64,000 bases of DNA from CAXBBB01 sp963815505 (GTDB taxonomy: Bacteria; Bacteroidota; Rhodothermia; Rhodothermales; BA12), in assembly GCA_963815505.1 (NCBI GenBank), contig CAWFGU010000027.1, positions 109,671-173,670 of the forward strand, read 5' to 3'. A program made the position numbers and the translations under genes. Shown piece after piece: positions 25,887 through 35,728 of the stretch; position 1 is the stretch's first letter, and each line of letters starts with the position of its first letter. The notes under the pieces were generated by a model. That model did no database searches, was not told the DNA's origin, and saw only the letters and a list, made by a program, of their open reading frames with translations.

Positions 25887-26560
25887 TCGTCGCGATCGAC
25901 GGACCGGCAGGATCGGGCAAAAGCTCGACGGCCAAGGCAGCAGCGCGCGCGTTGGGCTTTCTATACCTCGATACCGGCGCGATGTATCGTACCGTCGCGC
26001 TGGCGCTGATCGAGAGCGGGTGGCCCGGCCATACGCTCCACGCTCTTCCTAAACCGTTCGATCTGACGCTGGGGCACGACCGTGAAGGGCTACTGACGCT
26101 CAACCTTAACGGAGCCGACGTGACCGAGCGCATCCGCGAGCCTGCGGTCACGTCGGCTGCCAGCGAAGCTGCTGCGCTGCCGTGGGTGCGCGCGGCGCTA
26201 CTAGACGAGCAGCGAGACATCGCCACCAAATGGACACGGAAGGGGGGAGGCGTCATCCTAGACGGGCGTGACATCGGAACGGTCGTATTTCCTCATGCCG
26301 AGCTGAAGCTGTTCCTCGACGCCGACTTAGACGTGCGCGCCCAGCGCCGGTGGGTCGAAGCTGTCGCGAGAGGGCAGGACGTTTCGTTCGAACAGATTAG
26401 GAACGACCTAGCCGACCGCGACGCGCGAGATATGAGTCGCGACGTGGCACCGCTGCGATGCGCCGATGACGCCGTCCGTGTCGACACAGGCGTGCTGTCG
26501 ATGGAAGATCAGGTGGATTTGGTTGTGCGCCTCGTCGAGCGGAGCAAAGTGAGAGACTAA
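25883..26560 (+). CDS. cmk: Cytidylate kinase
   Basis: A 225-residue kinase that makes (d)CDP from (d)CMP. Visible signs are the P-loop IDGPAGSGKSSTAKAAA, the NMP-binding LDTGAMYRTVALALI, ILDGRDIGTVVFPHAELKLFLDA and the closing VRVDTGVLSMEDQV. Length is normal. The start is GTG at 25883, overlapping the upstream TGA. Downstream, after 150 bp, comes rpsA; the cmk-rpsA order is widely conserved in bacteria, which supports the assignment. Confidence 0.96.
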   Translation: MIVAIDGPAGSGKSSTAKAAARALGFLYLDTGAMYRTVALALIESGWPGHTLHALPKPFDLTLGHDREGLLTLNLNGADVTERIREPAVTSAASEAAALPWVRAALLDEQRDIATKWTRKGGGVILDGRDIGTVVFPHAELKLFLDADLDVRAQRRWVEAVARGQDVSFEQIRNDLADRDARDMSRDVAPLRCADDAVRVDTGVLSMEDQVDLVVRLVERSKVRD

Positions 26561-26713
26561 TCAGCGGCATCTCCGTATGTTGTCCGGCTCTCTGCGGGGA
26601 CCGCGCACGTGCGCTCGTCTTCTCCCCGCGCCGAGACCTCCCAACGCAACACGCGCCCGCGTGCGAGGAAGACGACGAACGCCGGACGCTGAGGCTTGCC
26701 TCACACGTATTAC

Positions 26714-29275
26714 ATGGCTGATAACCAGCAAAAAGAAAAAGCGATCGCCGAAGAGCAGGTCGCCGAAGTTGCCGCCGACGCGGCCAACGCCAAAGGCACC
26801 GTTCCCACCTCGGTCGAACCCGAAGCCGCGCTCACCCATCCGGTCAGCAAGAGTGCTACCGGTGAAGGAGGCGAAAGCCTGCTCGAGCGCGCCGCCGATG
26901 CCGTTTCGGACGCCGTCGAAACCGCAGCGGAAGCTGTCAGCGATGCCGCTGAAGCAGTCGCCGACAAGGTAGAAGACGCCCTAGAGTCCGTCAGCGAAAC
27001 GGCCGAAGACGTAGCCGAAGCGATCACCGATAAAGTCGAGGATGTCGTCGAAGCACTCTCGCCAGCCGAGCAGGCGAAGGCAGAAGCCAATGAGCAGTCT
27101 GCAAAGGGCGAGCACAAGAGCTTTGTCGAGCGCGCCATTGAAGCCGTCAGCGATAAGGTCAACGACGCCGTCGAGACGATCCAAGAGATCATCTCCAGCG
27201 ACGACATCGACCGTGTCGAGGACGAAGCGTCTGTAACGGTCGCCGATCTCAACAAAAACCAGAGCAAGGGCCAGATCGGGTACACCGGCGAAATCCTTGG
27301 CGACGTGGTCACCCTGGCCGACCTCGAAAATCAGGAAGACGAAGTCGAAGAGCGCCGCCGCCGCGCCGCCTACGAAGCGCTCGTCGAAGGCACGATCACG
27401 CAGATTTCCGAGCAGGACATCGTCACGGGCCGTGTCGTCACCGTCGGCGCCAAGGATGTGCTGATCGACTTCGGATTCAAGAGCGACGGTGTCGTCGCCA
27501 AGAACGAATTCTCGCAAGACCTCAAGCCCGGCGATGTCGTCGAAGTTTTCCTGGAGCGCAAGGAGAACTACAAGGGCGAGCCGATTATCTCCAAGACCAA
27601 GGCCGACAGCGTACAGCGCTGGCGTAGGGTCGAGAAGGCATTCGAGACCGAAGAGGTCATCGAAGGCGTCATCATCCGCCGCATCAAGGGCGGCATGATC
27701 GCACAGCTCGACTTGGGCGACATGGAAGCGTTCCTGCCCGGATCGCAAATCGACGTGCGCCCCGTGCGCGACTTCGATGCCTACCTCGAGCGCCGGATGG
27801 AGTTCAAGGTCGTCAAACTCAACCCGGCCAACGAGAACATCGTCATTAGCCACAAAGCGCTCGTCGAGAAAGACCTGCTCGCCCAGCGTGAGACGATTCT
27901 CTCGACGATGGAGCCCGGCCAAATTCTGGAAGGCGTCGTCAAGAACATCACCGACTTCGGTGTCTTCGTCGACTTGGGCGGCGTCGATGGCCTGCTGCAC
28001 ATCACGGACCTCAGCTGGGGTAGGGTGTCGCACCCGTCGGAAGTGCTCAACATCGAGGACAAGATCAACGTCGTCGTGCTCGACTACGACCGCGAGCGCC
28101 AGCGCATTTCGCTGGGCTACAAGCAGCTCATGCCGCACCCGTGGGAGACCATCCACGAGACGTTCAAGGAAGACCAGGTCGTCGAAGGCAAGGTCGTCTC
28201 GATCACCGACTACGGCGCGTTCGTCGAGCTGGACCGGGGCATCGAAGGACTCGTTCACATCTCCGAGATGAGCTGGACCGAGCACGTCAAGCACCCGAGC
28301 CAGGTCGTCAACCTCGGCCAGATCACCCAGGTCAAGATCCTCAACATCGACGATGAGTCGAAGAAGATCAGCCTGGGTATGAAGCAGATGCAGGCCGATC
28401 CGTGGGACGGCATCGCGGCGCGTCATCCGGTCGGCTCGACGCTCTCGGGCAAGGTGCGCAACATCACTGCGTTCGGCGTCTTCGTCGAGATCGAAGAAGG
28501 CATCGACGGACTGGTTCACATCTCGGACCTCAGCTGGACCAAGAAGGTGCGTCACCCCGGAGAAGTGGTCCGCAAGGGCGAGGAGCTTCAGGTGCAGGTG
28601 TTGGGCATCGACGAGCGCAACCGCCGAATTTCGCTGGGCCACAAGCAGGTCGAGACGAACCCGTGGAAGCAGTTCGAGAACGTCTACGCAGAAGGCACGC
28701 AGCACCCGGTTACCGTCACGCGCGTTGCAGAAGCCGGCCTCACGGTCGATCTGCCGCTCGAAGTCGAAGGCTTCATTCCTGCCGGTGAGCTGGAGCGTCG
28801 GGGACACCCGGCCGACAGCTACAAGGAAGGCCAGGTGCTCGAAGGCGTCAGCGTCATCCGCTTCGACGGGCAGAACAAGGACATCATCCTGTCCGAAGTC
28901 GCCCAGGAGCGCGAGGCTGCCCGCACGGCACGCTACGCCGAGCAGCGCGAGAAGCGCGAAGGTCGCCAGCGCGAGCGTCAGGACATCCAGACGTACCAGA
29001 GCGGACAGGGCAGCGGCCCGGCCACGCTTGGTGAGCTGTCCGGTTTGGCCGCGCTCAAAGCGCAGTTCGAGGAAGCCGAAGCCAACGAAGCGGCTGACAC
29101 CTCGGATACAGCCGACAAGGCCGAAGGCGGCGGCGGCAAACCTGTCACGTCGACCTCTTCAAAAGCCAACGTCAACGAAATCGACGCGATGACCAAAGCC
29201 GGAAACGGCTCGGTCAACACCGACGATGACTTCAACGACGACGATGAAGACGACGGAGACGAGGACGAAGGCTAA
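26714..29275 (+). CDS. rpsA: 30S ribosomal protein S1 with long acidic N-terminal extension
   Basis: An 853-residue protein. Six S1 (OB-fold) domains occupy about residues 224-735: domain 1 GTITQISEQDIVTGRV, 2 VIEGVIIRRIKGGMIA, 3 ILEGVVKNITDFGVFVDLGG, 4 VVEGKVVSITDYGAFVEL, 5 LSGKVRNITAFGVFVEIEEG, 6 more divergent. S1 binds mRNA leaders and the 30S subunit. Before domain 1 lies an unusual region of about 220 residues, rich in Ala, Glu, Asp, Val and Ser, with repeated A-V-x-D-A/V-x-E-A/T units, apparently amphipathic helix. A highly acidic tail ends the protein (DDDFNDDDEDDGDEDEG). ATG 26714 is used; the TTG upstream adds only six residues. Confidence 0.95.
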   Translation: MADNQQKEKAIAEEQVAEVAADAANAKGTVPTSVEPEAALTHPVSKSATGEGGESLLERAADAVSDAVETAAEAVSDAAEAVADKVEDALESVSETAEDVAEAITDKVEDVVEALSPAEQAKAEANEQSAKGEHKSFVERAIEAVSDKVNDAVETIQEIISSDDIDRVEDEASVTVADLNKNQSKGQIGYTGEILGDVVTLADLENQEDEVEERRRRAAYEALVEGTITQISEQDIVTGRVVTVGAKDVLIDFGFKSDGVVAKNEFSQDLKPGDVVEVFLERKENYKGEPIISKTKADSVQRWRRVEKAFETEEVIEGVIIRRIKGGMIAQLDLGDMEAFLPGSQIDVRPVRDFDAYLERRMEFKVVKLNPANENIVISHKALVEKDLLAQRETILSTMEPGQILEGVVKNITDFGVFVDLGGVDGLLHITDLSWGRVSHPSEVLNIEDKINVVVLDYDRERQRISLGYKQLMPHPWETIHETFKEDQVVEGKVVSITDYGAFVELDRGIEGLVHISEMSWTEHVKHPSQVVNLGQITQVKILNIDDESKKISLGMKQMQADPWDGIAARHPVGSTLSGKVRNITAFGVFVEIEEGIDGLVHISDLSWTKKVRHPGEVVRKGEELQVQVLGIDERNRRISLGHKQVETNPWKQFENVYAEGTQHPVTVTRVAEAGLTVDLPLEVEGFIPAGELERRGHPADSYKEGQVLEGVSVIRFDGQNKDIILSEVAQEREAARTARYAEQREKREGRQRERQDIQTYQSGQGSGPATLGELSGLAALKAQFEEAEANEAADTSDTADKAEGGGGKPVTSTSSKANVNEIDAMTKAGNGSVNTDDDFNDDDEDDGDEDEG

Positions 29276-29308
29276 ACGCCTCTGACTCTGCGCTCTGGCG
29301 CAGTCCCC

Positions 29309-29349
29309 AGCAGAGTCGATTGGAGCGATCCGGTCGGCTCTGCTTTTTT
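29309..29349 (+). terminator. Intrinsic terminator after rpsA
   Basis: A hairpin with perfect ends AGCAGAG (29309-29315) and CTCTGCT (29338-29344), extended by TCGATT/GGTCGG pairing with G-T pairs, is directly followed by a T run (29344-29349). It lies 34 bp after the rpsA stop. Confidence 0.85.
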
Positions 29350-29449
29350 GCGATGAGACCCGTCGGCCAAACCTGCCGTGTTTTCGAAAACCCGACGCGT
29401 TAGATCGTGCTCATACTGCGTTGAACGCGCTCTCTCCCAATTCTCGACG

Positions 29450-30859
<1,410 letters not shown>

Positions 30860-31028
30860 TAGGTCCACGCAGCGAGCTTGAAGAGGGAAGGCGTGGCGTC
30901 TCTGCAACGTGGAGCACAGCGGTTCCTCTGCTCATCAGCCTACGCACACCGATCTTTTCAAGGACGCCAGGGGATAGGAAAACTCACCGCGTCTAATCAA
31001 CGCCTGCACCACCAATTCCCATCGAAAG

Positions 31029-31379
31029 TCACAGAAGACCCAGTTCGAGCCGTACTTCTTCGGACATATTCTCCATTCGAAACGGCGGGTCCCACACCAA
31101 CTCGACGTGCGCCGACTCGACTCCTTCGGTGTCGTACACCTTACGCTCGACCTCGCCCGGCAGCGTTCCAGCGACGGGGCACGAGGGCGCTGTCAGCGTC
31201 ATGTCCACGTCGACGTGACGGTCTTCGCGAACGCGCACGTCGTAGATCAGCCCCAACTCGTAGATGTTGACCGGAAGTTCGGGGTCGAAGACGGTGCGCA
31301 GCGTTTCTATGACACGGCCTTCGATCAGGGCGCGTTCGTGGGCATCGGCGGGAGGTGGAGTCGGGGTAGCGGTAGCCAT
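31029..31379 (-). CDS. MIP18/SufT family Fe-S assembly protein
   Basis: A 116-residue DUF59 protein: VIETLRTVFDPELPVNIYELGLIYDV, then MTLTAPSCPVAGTLPGEVERKV and HVELVWDPPF. It contains the conserved DPE motif and the single Cys of TAPSCP. Such proteins (SufT, PaaD-like, MIP18) help deliver Fe-S clusters. A short Ala/Thr/Pro N-terminal stretch precedes the domain; ATG 31379 is preferred over the upstream frame, which overlaps sufE. It lies 11 bp after sufE on the same strand, which fits a Suf role. Confidence 0.9.
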   Translation of the reverse strand: MATATPTPPPADAHERALIEGRVIETLRTVFDPELPVNIYELGLIYDVRVREDRHVDVDMTLTAPSCPVAGTLPGEVERKVYDTEGVESAHVELVWDPPFRMENMSEEVRLELGLL

Positions 31380-31390
31380 GAGGTCAGGAG

Positions 31391-31798
31391 TTAAGCAGCG
31401 TAAGCGCGCAGGCGGTCGAGCATAGCCGAGAGCCCATTTTTTCGCGTAGGAGATAGATGTCCGTAGAGGCCGAGACGTTCCATGAAGCCAAGATCGGCAA
31501 GGCGCACCTCCGATGCAGGCAGGCCCGATAGCGCTTCGTGTAGCAGCGCAACCAATCCGCGCGTGATCAGCGCATCGGAGTCGCCTGCGAAATGAAGTAC
31601 CTCTACTTCGAGCCGGGGCACGATCCAGACTTGCGACTGGCACCCCTTAACGCGAAATATATCTTGCCTTTCCTCATCGGCGAGGTTGGGGAGGTCACGA
31701 CCCTTATCAATCAAGACCTCGTAGCGGTCGAGAGGATCGTCGAACGGAGCGAACTCTGCTTCCAGGACGGCAATGCGGTCGGCGAGGGTATCGGGCAT
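31391..31798 (-). CDS. sufE: Cysteine desulfuration protein SufE
   Basis: A 135-residue SufE. It accepts persulfide sulfur from the desulfurase SufS and passes it to the SufBCD scaffold. Visible signs are LIDKGRDLPNLADEERQDIFRVKGCQSQVW with the acceptor Cys, FAGDSDALITRGLVALL, GLPASEVRLADLGFMERLGL and SPTRKNGLSAMLDRL. Length is normal. ATG 31798 gives the family N-terminus. SufBCD and SufS are not in this window; only sufT follows directly. Confidence 0.95.
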   Translation of the reverse strand: MPDTLADRIAVLEAEFAPFDDPLDRYEVLIDKGRDLPNLADEERQDIFRVKGCQSQVWIVPRLEVEVLHFAGDSDALITRGLVALLHEALSGLPASEVRLADLGFMERLGLYGHLSPTRKNGLSAMLDRLRAYAA

Positions 31799-31994
31799 AG
31801 CGGAAGTGATTGGTCTGGTAAACGGATGAGTTTGCACGAGGAGCCGCAAGCGAGTTGAGAAGGTGGCGTGCGCCGCACATCATCCAATCGTAAAGCCTGT
31901 GTCGGTAGGCTGTTACCCGTTGCAGTTTCACGCACTCAGGAGCTAGCTTAACAGCGTTAAGTAACCCTTGGTCTCCTCCAAAGCCCACGCCGCT

Positions 31995-32171
31995 ATGCCG
32001 ATTTCCAAACGCACCCTCGCCGCCTCCGGTCTGATCAGCGCGAGCCTCGTCGCAGGCACGCTAGGTTTCGTCCTTAACCGCATTCGCCTGACCGCAGCCC
32101 ACGTCTTCGGACTTGATACGGCGCAGTTCTCGGAAACCGACGTTATGCTCGACCTGACGCGACTGGTCTGA
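31995..32171 (+). CDS. Small putative membrane protein
   Basis: A possible 58-residue protein starting MPISKRTLAASGLISAS, with one hydrophobic stretch near the N-terminus (ASGLISASLVAGTLGFVLN) and a short soluble tail. No family is recognised. It sits in an otherwise empty 450-bp gap between divergent sufE and lemA, and ends 79 bp before lemA. Evidence is limited to length, the start and the hydrophobic stretch. Confidence 0.35.
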   Translation: MPISKRTLAASGLISASLVAGTLGFVLNRIRLTAAHVFGLDTAQFSETDVMLDLTRLV

Positions 32172-32250
32172 CGCGCATGAGGCGCGAGTTGGCGAAACAG
32201 CAGTTGTCCCGCAGTCGTACGTTGGATTCTCAACCTCGACTCCCACTTCT

Positions 32251-32862
32251 ATGCGCAGTCCCGGCGCCATCGCCCTTCTGGTCCTCGTTCTCGTACTCGG
32301 CTTTGCCGGGTGTGCCGGATGCGGGCAGTACAACTCGCTCGTCAATCAAGACGAGAACGTCAACACGGCGTGGGCAAACGTCGAATCGCAGTACCAACGC
32401 CGCGCCGACCTGATTCCCAATCTCGTATCGACCGTCCGCGCGTCGGCCGACTTCGAAAGCGAGACGCTTCAAAACGTCGTCGAAGCACGTGCTCGTGCCA
32501 CAAGCATCAACGTGTCCGCCGACGATCTGAGTGATCCGGCCAAGCTCCGGCAGTTCCAAGAGGCGCAATCGGCACTTTCGGGATCGCTGGGTCGTCTGCT
32601 CGCCGTCGCTGAAAATTATCCCCAGCTCCAGGCAACGGCAGGGTTTCGCGATCTGCAAGCCCAACTCGAAGGCACGGAAAATCGGATACAAGTGGCGCGG
32701 AGCGACTACAACAACGTCGTGCGCAGTTACAATACCAAGGTGCGTCAATTTCCGGCTGCGCTCTTCGCCGGATTCATGGGCTTCGACACGCGTGCCGCCT
32801 TTGAATCCGAGGCAGGCTCCGAAGATGCTCCTGATGTCGGCGGCATGTTCGACAACAGCTGA
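32251..32862 (+). CDS. lemA: LemA family protein
   Basis: A 203-residue protein. The N-terminus is a hydrophobic segment with a Cys-rich end (LVLVLVLGFAGCAGCG), either a membrane anchor or lipobox. The domain reads QYNSLVNQDENVNTAWANVESQYQRRADLIPNLVSTVRA, ENYPQLQATAGFRDLQAQLEGTENRI and SDYNNVVRSYNTKVRQFP. The QYQRRADLIPNLV and YPQL-F-LQ-LEGTENRI blocks are diagnostic. LemA function is unclear. It is followed 26 bp later by a TPM-domain gene, the conserved LemA-YgcG pairing. Confidence 0.93.
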   Translation: MRSPGAIALLVLVLVLGFAGCAGCGQYNSLVNQDENVNTAWANVESQYQRRADLIPNLVSTVRASADFESETLQNVVEARARATSINVSADDLSDPAKLRQFQEAQSALSGSLGRLLAVAENYPQLQATAGFRDLQAQLEGTENRIQVARSDYNNVVRSYNTKVRQFPAALFAGFMGFDTRAAFESEAGSEDAPDVGGMFDNS

Positions 32863-32888
32863 TCATCGCTTCCCGACCCTGCTCGCCG

Positions 32889-33647
32889 ATGCTTCGGCTG
32901 TTCGCGCTTTTGATGTTCTGCGTCGCCCCGTTGGCGCACGCTCAGTCTGACGTGCGCCCCACGGGCTTCGTGATCGACGAAGCGGGTCTTCTCACCGGAG
33001 GGCAGAAGGCGAGCCTGGAAGCGCGGCTGAAAGTCTACGACGACACAACCTCCAACCAAATTGCTATCGTCCTGTTGAGGACGATTAATGGTGCTGATCC
33101 GGCAACGTATGCTACGGGTTTAGGGCGTGATTTGGGAGTTGGGCAGCAGGGGCGAGACAATGGAATCGTGGTTCTGGTGGCATTGGAAGATCGAGAGCTG
33201 TTCATCGCAGTCGGTAGAGGGCTCGAAGGTGCTGTTCCCGATGTGTATGCTTCTCGCATCGTGCGCAACGTGCTCGTGCCGCGATTTCGCGATGGAGACT
33301 ATTATGCCGGTTTGGAGGAGGCGACGACGATTCTGATGGCGGCAGCGGCAGGTGAGTACGACGCGCTCGAACGCGCCGAGCGTTCCGAGGGCGAAGGGGG
33401 CTTTCCTATCCAGTTGATCCTACTCGTGATCTTGCTCGTGTTCTACTTCTCGTCGCGTGGAGGAAGGGGAGGCAAACGCTATGGTGGCGGTCGTGGGGGG
33501 CCGCCGATCATCATCTGGGGGGGAGGCGGCTTCGGTAATGGCGGCGGTGGTGGCTTTGGAGGTGGCGGTTTCGGCGGCGGTGGCGGTGGGTTCGGAGGCT
33601 TCGGGGGTGGCGGATTCGGAGGTGGAGGCGCTGGGGGAAGCTGGTGA
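32889..33647 (+). CDS. TPM domain protein (YgcG family) with Gly-rich tail
   Basis: A 252-residue protein: signal peptide (LFALLMFCVAPLAHA), TPM domain of about 125 residues (GFVIDEAGLLTGGQKASLE, IAIVLLRTINGADPATYA, QQGRDNGIVVLVALEDRELFI, GRGLEGAVPD), one membrane helix (PIQLILLVILLVFYFSS) and a long Gly/Phe-rich tail of about 70 residues with GGGGFGG runs. The family is sometimes linked to photosystem II repair in plants but the bacterial role is unknown. The Gly-rich tail has strong codon repetition. Its stop overlaps the GTG of the TPR gene. Confidence 0.93.
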   Translation: MLRLFALLMFCVAPLAHAQSDVRPTGFVIDEAGLLTGGQKASLEARLKVYDDTTSNQIAIVLLRTINGADPATYATGLGRDLGVGQQGRDNGIVVLVALEDRELFIAVGRGLEGAVPDVYASRIVRNVLVPRFRDGDYYAGLEEATTILMAAAAGEYDALERAERSEGEGGFPIQLILLVILLVFYFSSRGGRGGKRYGGGRGGPPIIIWGGGGFGNGGGGGFGGGGFGGGGGGFGGFGGGGFGGGGAGGSW

Positions 33648-33979
33648 TCGACCGCGTTCCCATTTTGCTCGGTTTCCTCGCCGATGATCCCGGCGACGCA
33701 TTTACGCGCTTCGCTCTGGCCCAAGAGTATGCCAAGCGCGGCGATACTAGCCAAGCGCTCGAGCACTATAAAACGCTCGTTCAGGAGCAGCCCGATTACG
33801 TCGGCACCTATTATCACTTGGGCAAGCTGCTCGAAACGGTGGGCAGGAACGAGGACGCGGAACAGGCTTATCGTGCGGGAATCGCGATTGCCGATCGGCT
33901 ACGAGACAGCCACAGCCGCGCGGAACTGAACGATGCCTTGCTTACCCTGGAAGGCCTGGGTTGGGACGATGACGAGTGA
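33644..33979 (+). CDS. TPR repeat protein
   Basis: A 111-residue protein with about two tetratricopeptide units: ALAQEYAKRGDTSQALEHYKTLVQEQPDYVGTYYHLGKLLETVGRNEDAEQAYRAGI. TPRs act as scaffolds, so partner proteins cannot be named. It starts with GTG at 33644, overlapping the upstream stop (GTGA), and overlaps the next gene by 11 bp. It is therefore an internal member of the lemA-TPM-TPR-CPBP operon. Confidence 0.85.
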   Translation: MIDRVPILLGFLADDPGDAFTRFALAQEYAKRGDTSQALEHYKTLVQEQPDYVGTYYHLGKLLETVGRNEDAEQAYRAGIAIADRLRDSHSRAELNDALLTLEGLGWDDDE

Positions 33980-34787
33980 TCCTCTCCCATCCAGCGACAG
34001 CCTTCTTGATCCGCCGCTTCCGCCGCCGACCATCCCGCTCTCTCATGACGCTCGCTCGTACTTCAAACTGACCCGTACGGCGACATACGGCTTCTGGTCT
34101 GCGCTTCCGCTGCTCGTGCTGTACGAAGTGTTGATCCTTTGGATTAACCGCCCCGGTGGCGTTAACGTGCGCATCGGCGCGGACATCTGGTTCAAGTCGG
34201 TTCTGGGCGGAATCGGGCTGAGCGGCATGTGGGCGACGACGCTCGTCGTGATCGGCTTGGGCTTCGGCATCGTGTGGTGGGAGCGGCGAAGGCGCGGTCG
34301 ACGCGTGCCTTTACATGGTGATTTCCTGGGATGGATGCTCGTGGAAAGTCTGTCCTACGCTGTCCTGTTACCTATTGTGGCGACGGTGGTGATGGCGCCG
34401 GTCCTATTCGCCGCTTTGCCGATGGCGGCGATTGCCCCTCAGGCGGAGTTTGATTTGCTCACCGAACTGACGCTCTCGCTGGGTGCCGGATTGTACGAGG
34501 AATTGCTGTTCCGGGTCGTCCTCGTGACCGGGCTGTTTTGGCTGTTTCGGGCACTCACCAAAGGAGAGAACCGGATGTCGTACGTGCTCGCTGCCCTAAT
34601 CGGTGCGTTCGTGTTCAGCGCCGTTCACTACGTGGGCGCATATGGCGATCCGCTCCAGCTCACTTCGTTCGTCTATCGCTTCCTGCTCGGCCTGCTGCTC
34701 AACGTGCTCTACCTGCTGCGCGGGTTTGGCGTGGCGGCGTGGACCCACGCGCTTTACGACGTGCTCGTGGTGACGGACATCCTATGA
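33969..34787 (+). CDS. CPBP family intramembrane metalloprotease
   Basis: A 272-residue membrane protein with about seven predicted helices. It has the CPBP (CAAX protease/Abi) signature: YEELLFRVVLVTGLFW (first motif with paired Glu and Arg), a second motif FVFSAVHYVGAYG with the His, and a further Asn/Arg-containing segment (YRFLLGLLLNVLYL). The substrates of bacterial members are usually unknown. The Pro-rich cytoplasmic N-terminus of about 30 residues is extra. ATG 33969 lies inside the TPR gene, indicating coupled translation. Confidence 0.9.
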   Translation: MTSDPLPSSDSLLDPPLPPPTIPLSHDARSYFKLTRTATYGFWSALPLLVLYEVLILWINRPGGVNVRIGADIWFKSVLGGIGLSGMWATTLVVIGLGFGIVWWERRRRGRRVPLHGDFLGWMLVESLSYAVLLPIVATVVMAPVLFAALPMAAIAPQAEFDLLTELTLSLGAGLYEELLFRVVLVTGLFWLFRALTKGENRMSYVLAALIGAFVFSAVHYVGAYGDPLQLTSFVYRFLLGLLLNVLYLLRGFGVAAWTHALYDVLVVTDIL

Positions 34788-34854
34788 GGCGTCGCGGACG
34801 AGCGGAACGACTGGGCGGGGGAAACGAGTTGACGTCCCATTCCTCTACCTTGCC

Positions 34855-35640
34855 ATGCCCCGTCTGCTGATCTTCGCCTTCCTGTTTCTCGCCGCTTGCT
34901 CGTCTGATGACGTAGCGCAAAATGACGATGGTACGCTCGTTCTGGGCACAGGCGAGGTGACATCCGAGGAAACGCGTGGTGTCGATCCCGCCGGTCGGAC
35001 CCTCGCTATCGACTTGTTCGCAGGTAGCATCGACCTGAAAGCAACCGACGACGCATCGGCAAACCTTACGTTCGAGCGTCACGCCCGCGCCGATGACGAC
35101 GAGGAAGCCCGCGAGCGCCTCGATGGCATCCGCATCACCGAAACGGGGATCGACGGGACGTATCGTTACACCGTCATCTCTGACGAAGCCGATCGCACCG
35201 AAGTCGACATCACCGGTACGGTCCCCGCTGCAACACCGCTGATCCTCAACCTGCCCAACGGTACGGTCCGGCTCGAGGGTCTTTCGTCGAATGTCACTAT
35301 CCGCGTCTCCAACGGGACTGTGGCGCTGGCCGGAATGCGAGGTGGGGCTGACGTGGAGGTAAGCAACGGGAACGTAGATGCCGCATTCGCCGGACTGGGC
35401 GGCGACGTAGAAATCGAAACGCGAAACGGCAACCTCGCCCTGACGCTTCCTGCCAACGCGTCCGCCGACATCGACGCTCGTACGTCGGCAGGTCGCATCT
35501 CCGCTGATGGCTTGCCGCTGCGCAACCGCGAACTCGATCCAGACGGAGCGGGCGCTTCGTTTTCGGCCCAGCTCAGCGATGCGGCTCGTCGTGTGATGCT
35601 CCGCACCGAAAATGGCACCATCGCGCTACGCGGTAACTGA
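34855..35640 (+). CDS. Lipoprotein with DUF4097-type beta-helix
   Basis: A 261-residue predicted lipoprotein: LLIFAFLFLAACSSD with lipobox LAAC (Cys at about 15). The body has repeated short strands with Asn-Gly turns (LPNGTVRLEGLSSNVTIRVSNGTVALAGM, VEVSNGNVDAAFAGLGGDVEIETRNGNLAL), the ladder of DUF4097/DUF4098, a right-handed beta-helix often called a putative adhesin. No catalytic motif is seen. It is 67 bp after the CPBP gene and may belong to the same transcript. Confidence 0.85.
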   Translation: MPRLLIFAFLFLAACSSDDVAQNDDGTLVLGTGEVTSEETRGVDPAGRTLAIDLFAGSIDLKATDDASANLTFERHARADDDEEARERLDGIRITETGIDGTYRYTVISDEADRTEVDITGTVPAATPLILNLPNGTVRLEGLSSNVTIRVSNGTVALAGMRGGADVEVSNGNVDAAFAGLGGDVEIETRNGNLALTLPANASADIDARTSAGRISADGLPLRNRELDPDGAGASFSAQLSDAARRVMLRTENGTIALRGN

Positions 35641-35728
35641 CTCGGACAGCGAGCTTTCCAGCGCGGCCATTGCGACAAGCAAAGCGATTCGGCAATCCAT
35701 CCAAAACGAAAGGGGGATCGGGCCGAGC

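Noticed and set aside
26981..28807. A 608-codon open frame antisense to rpsA
   Set aside because: A shadow caused by the codon bias of the S1 repeats; no motif, start signal or independent support, while rpsA on the plus strand is certain.
33479..33817. A Pro-rich protein on the minus strand
   Set aside because: It is the complement of the Gly-rich tail of the TPM protein.
34829..34853. TACCTTGC promoter-like motif before the DUF4097 gene
   Set aside because: It ends one base before the ATG, leaving no room for a leader; likely chance.
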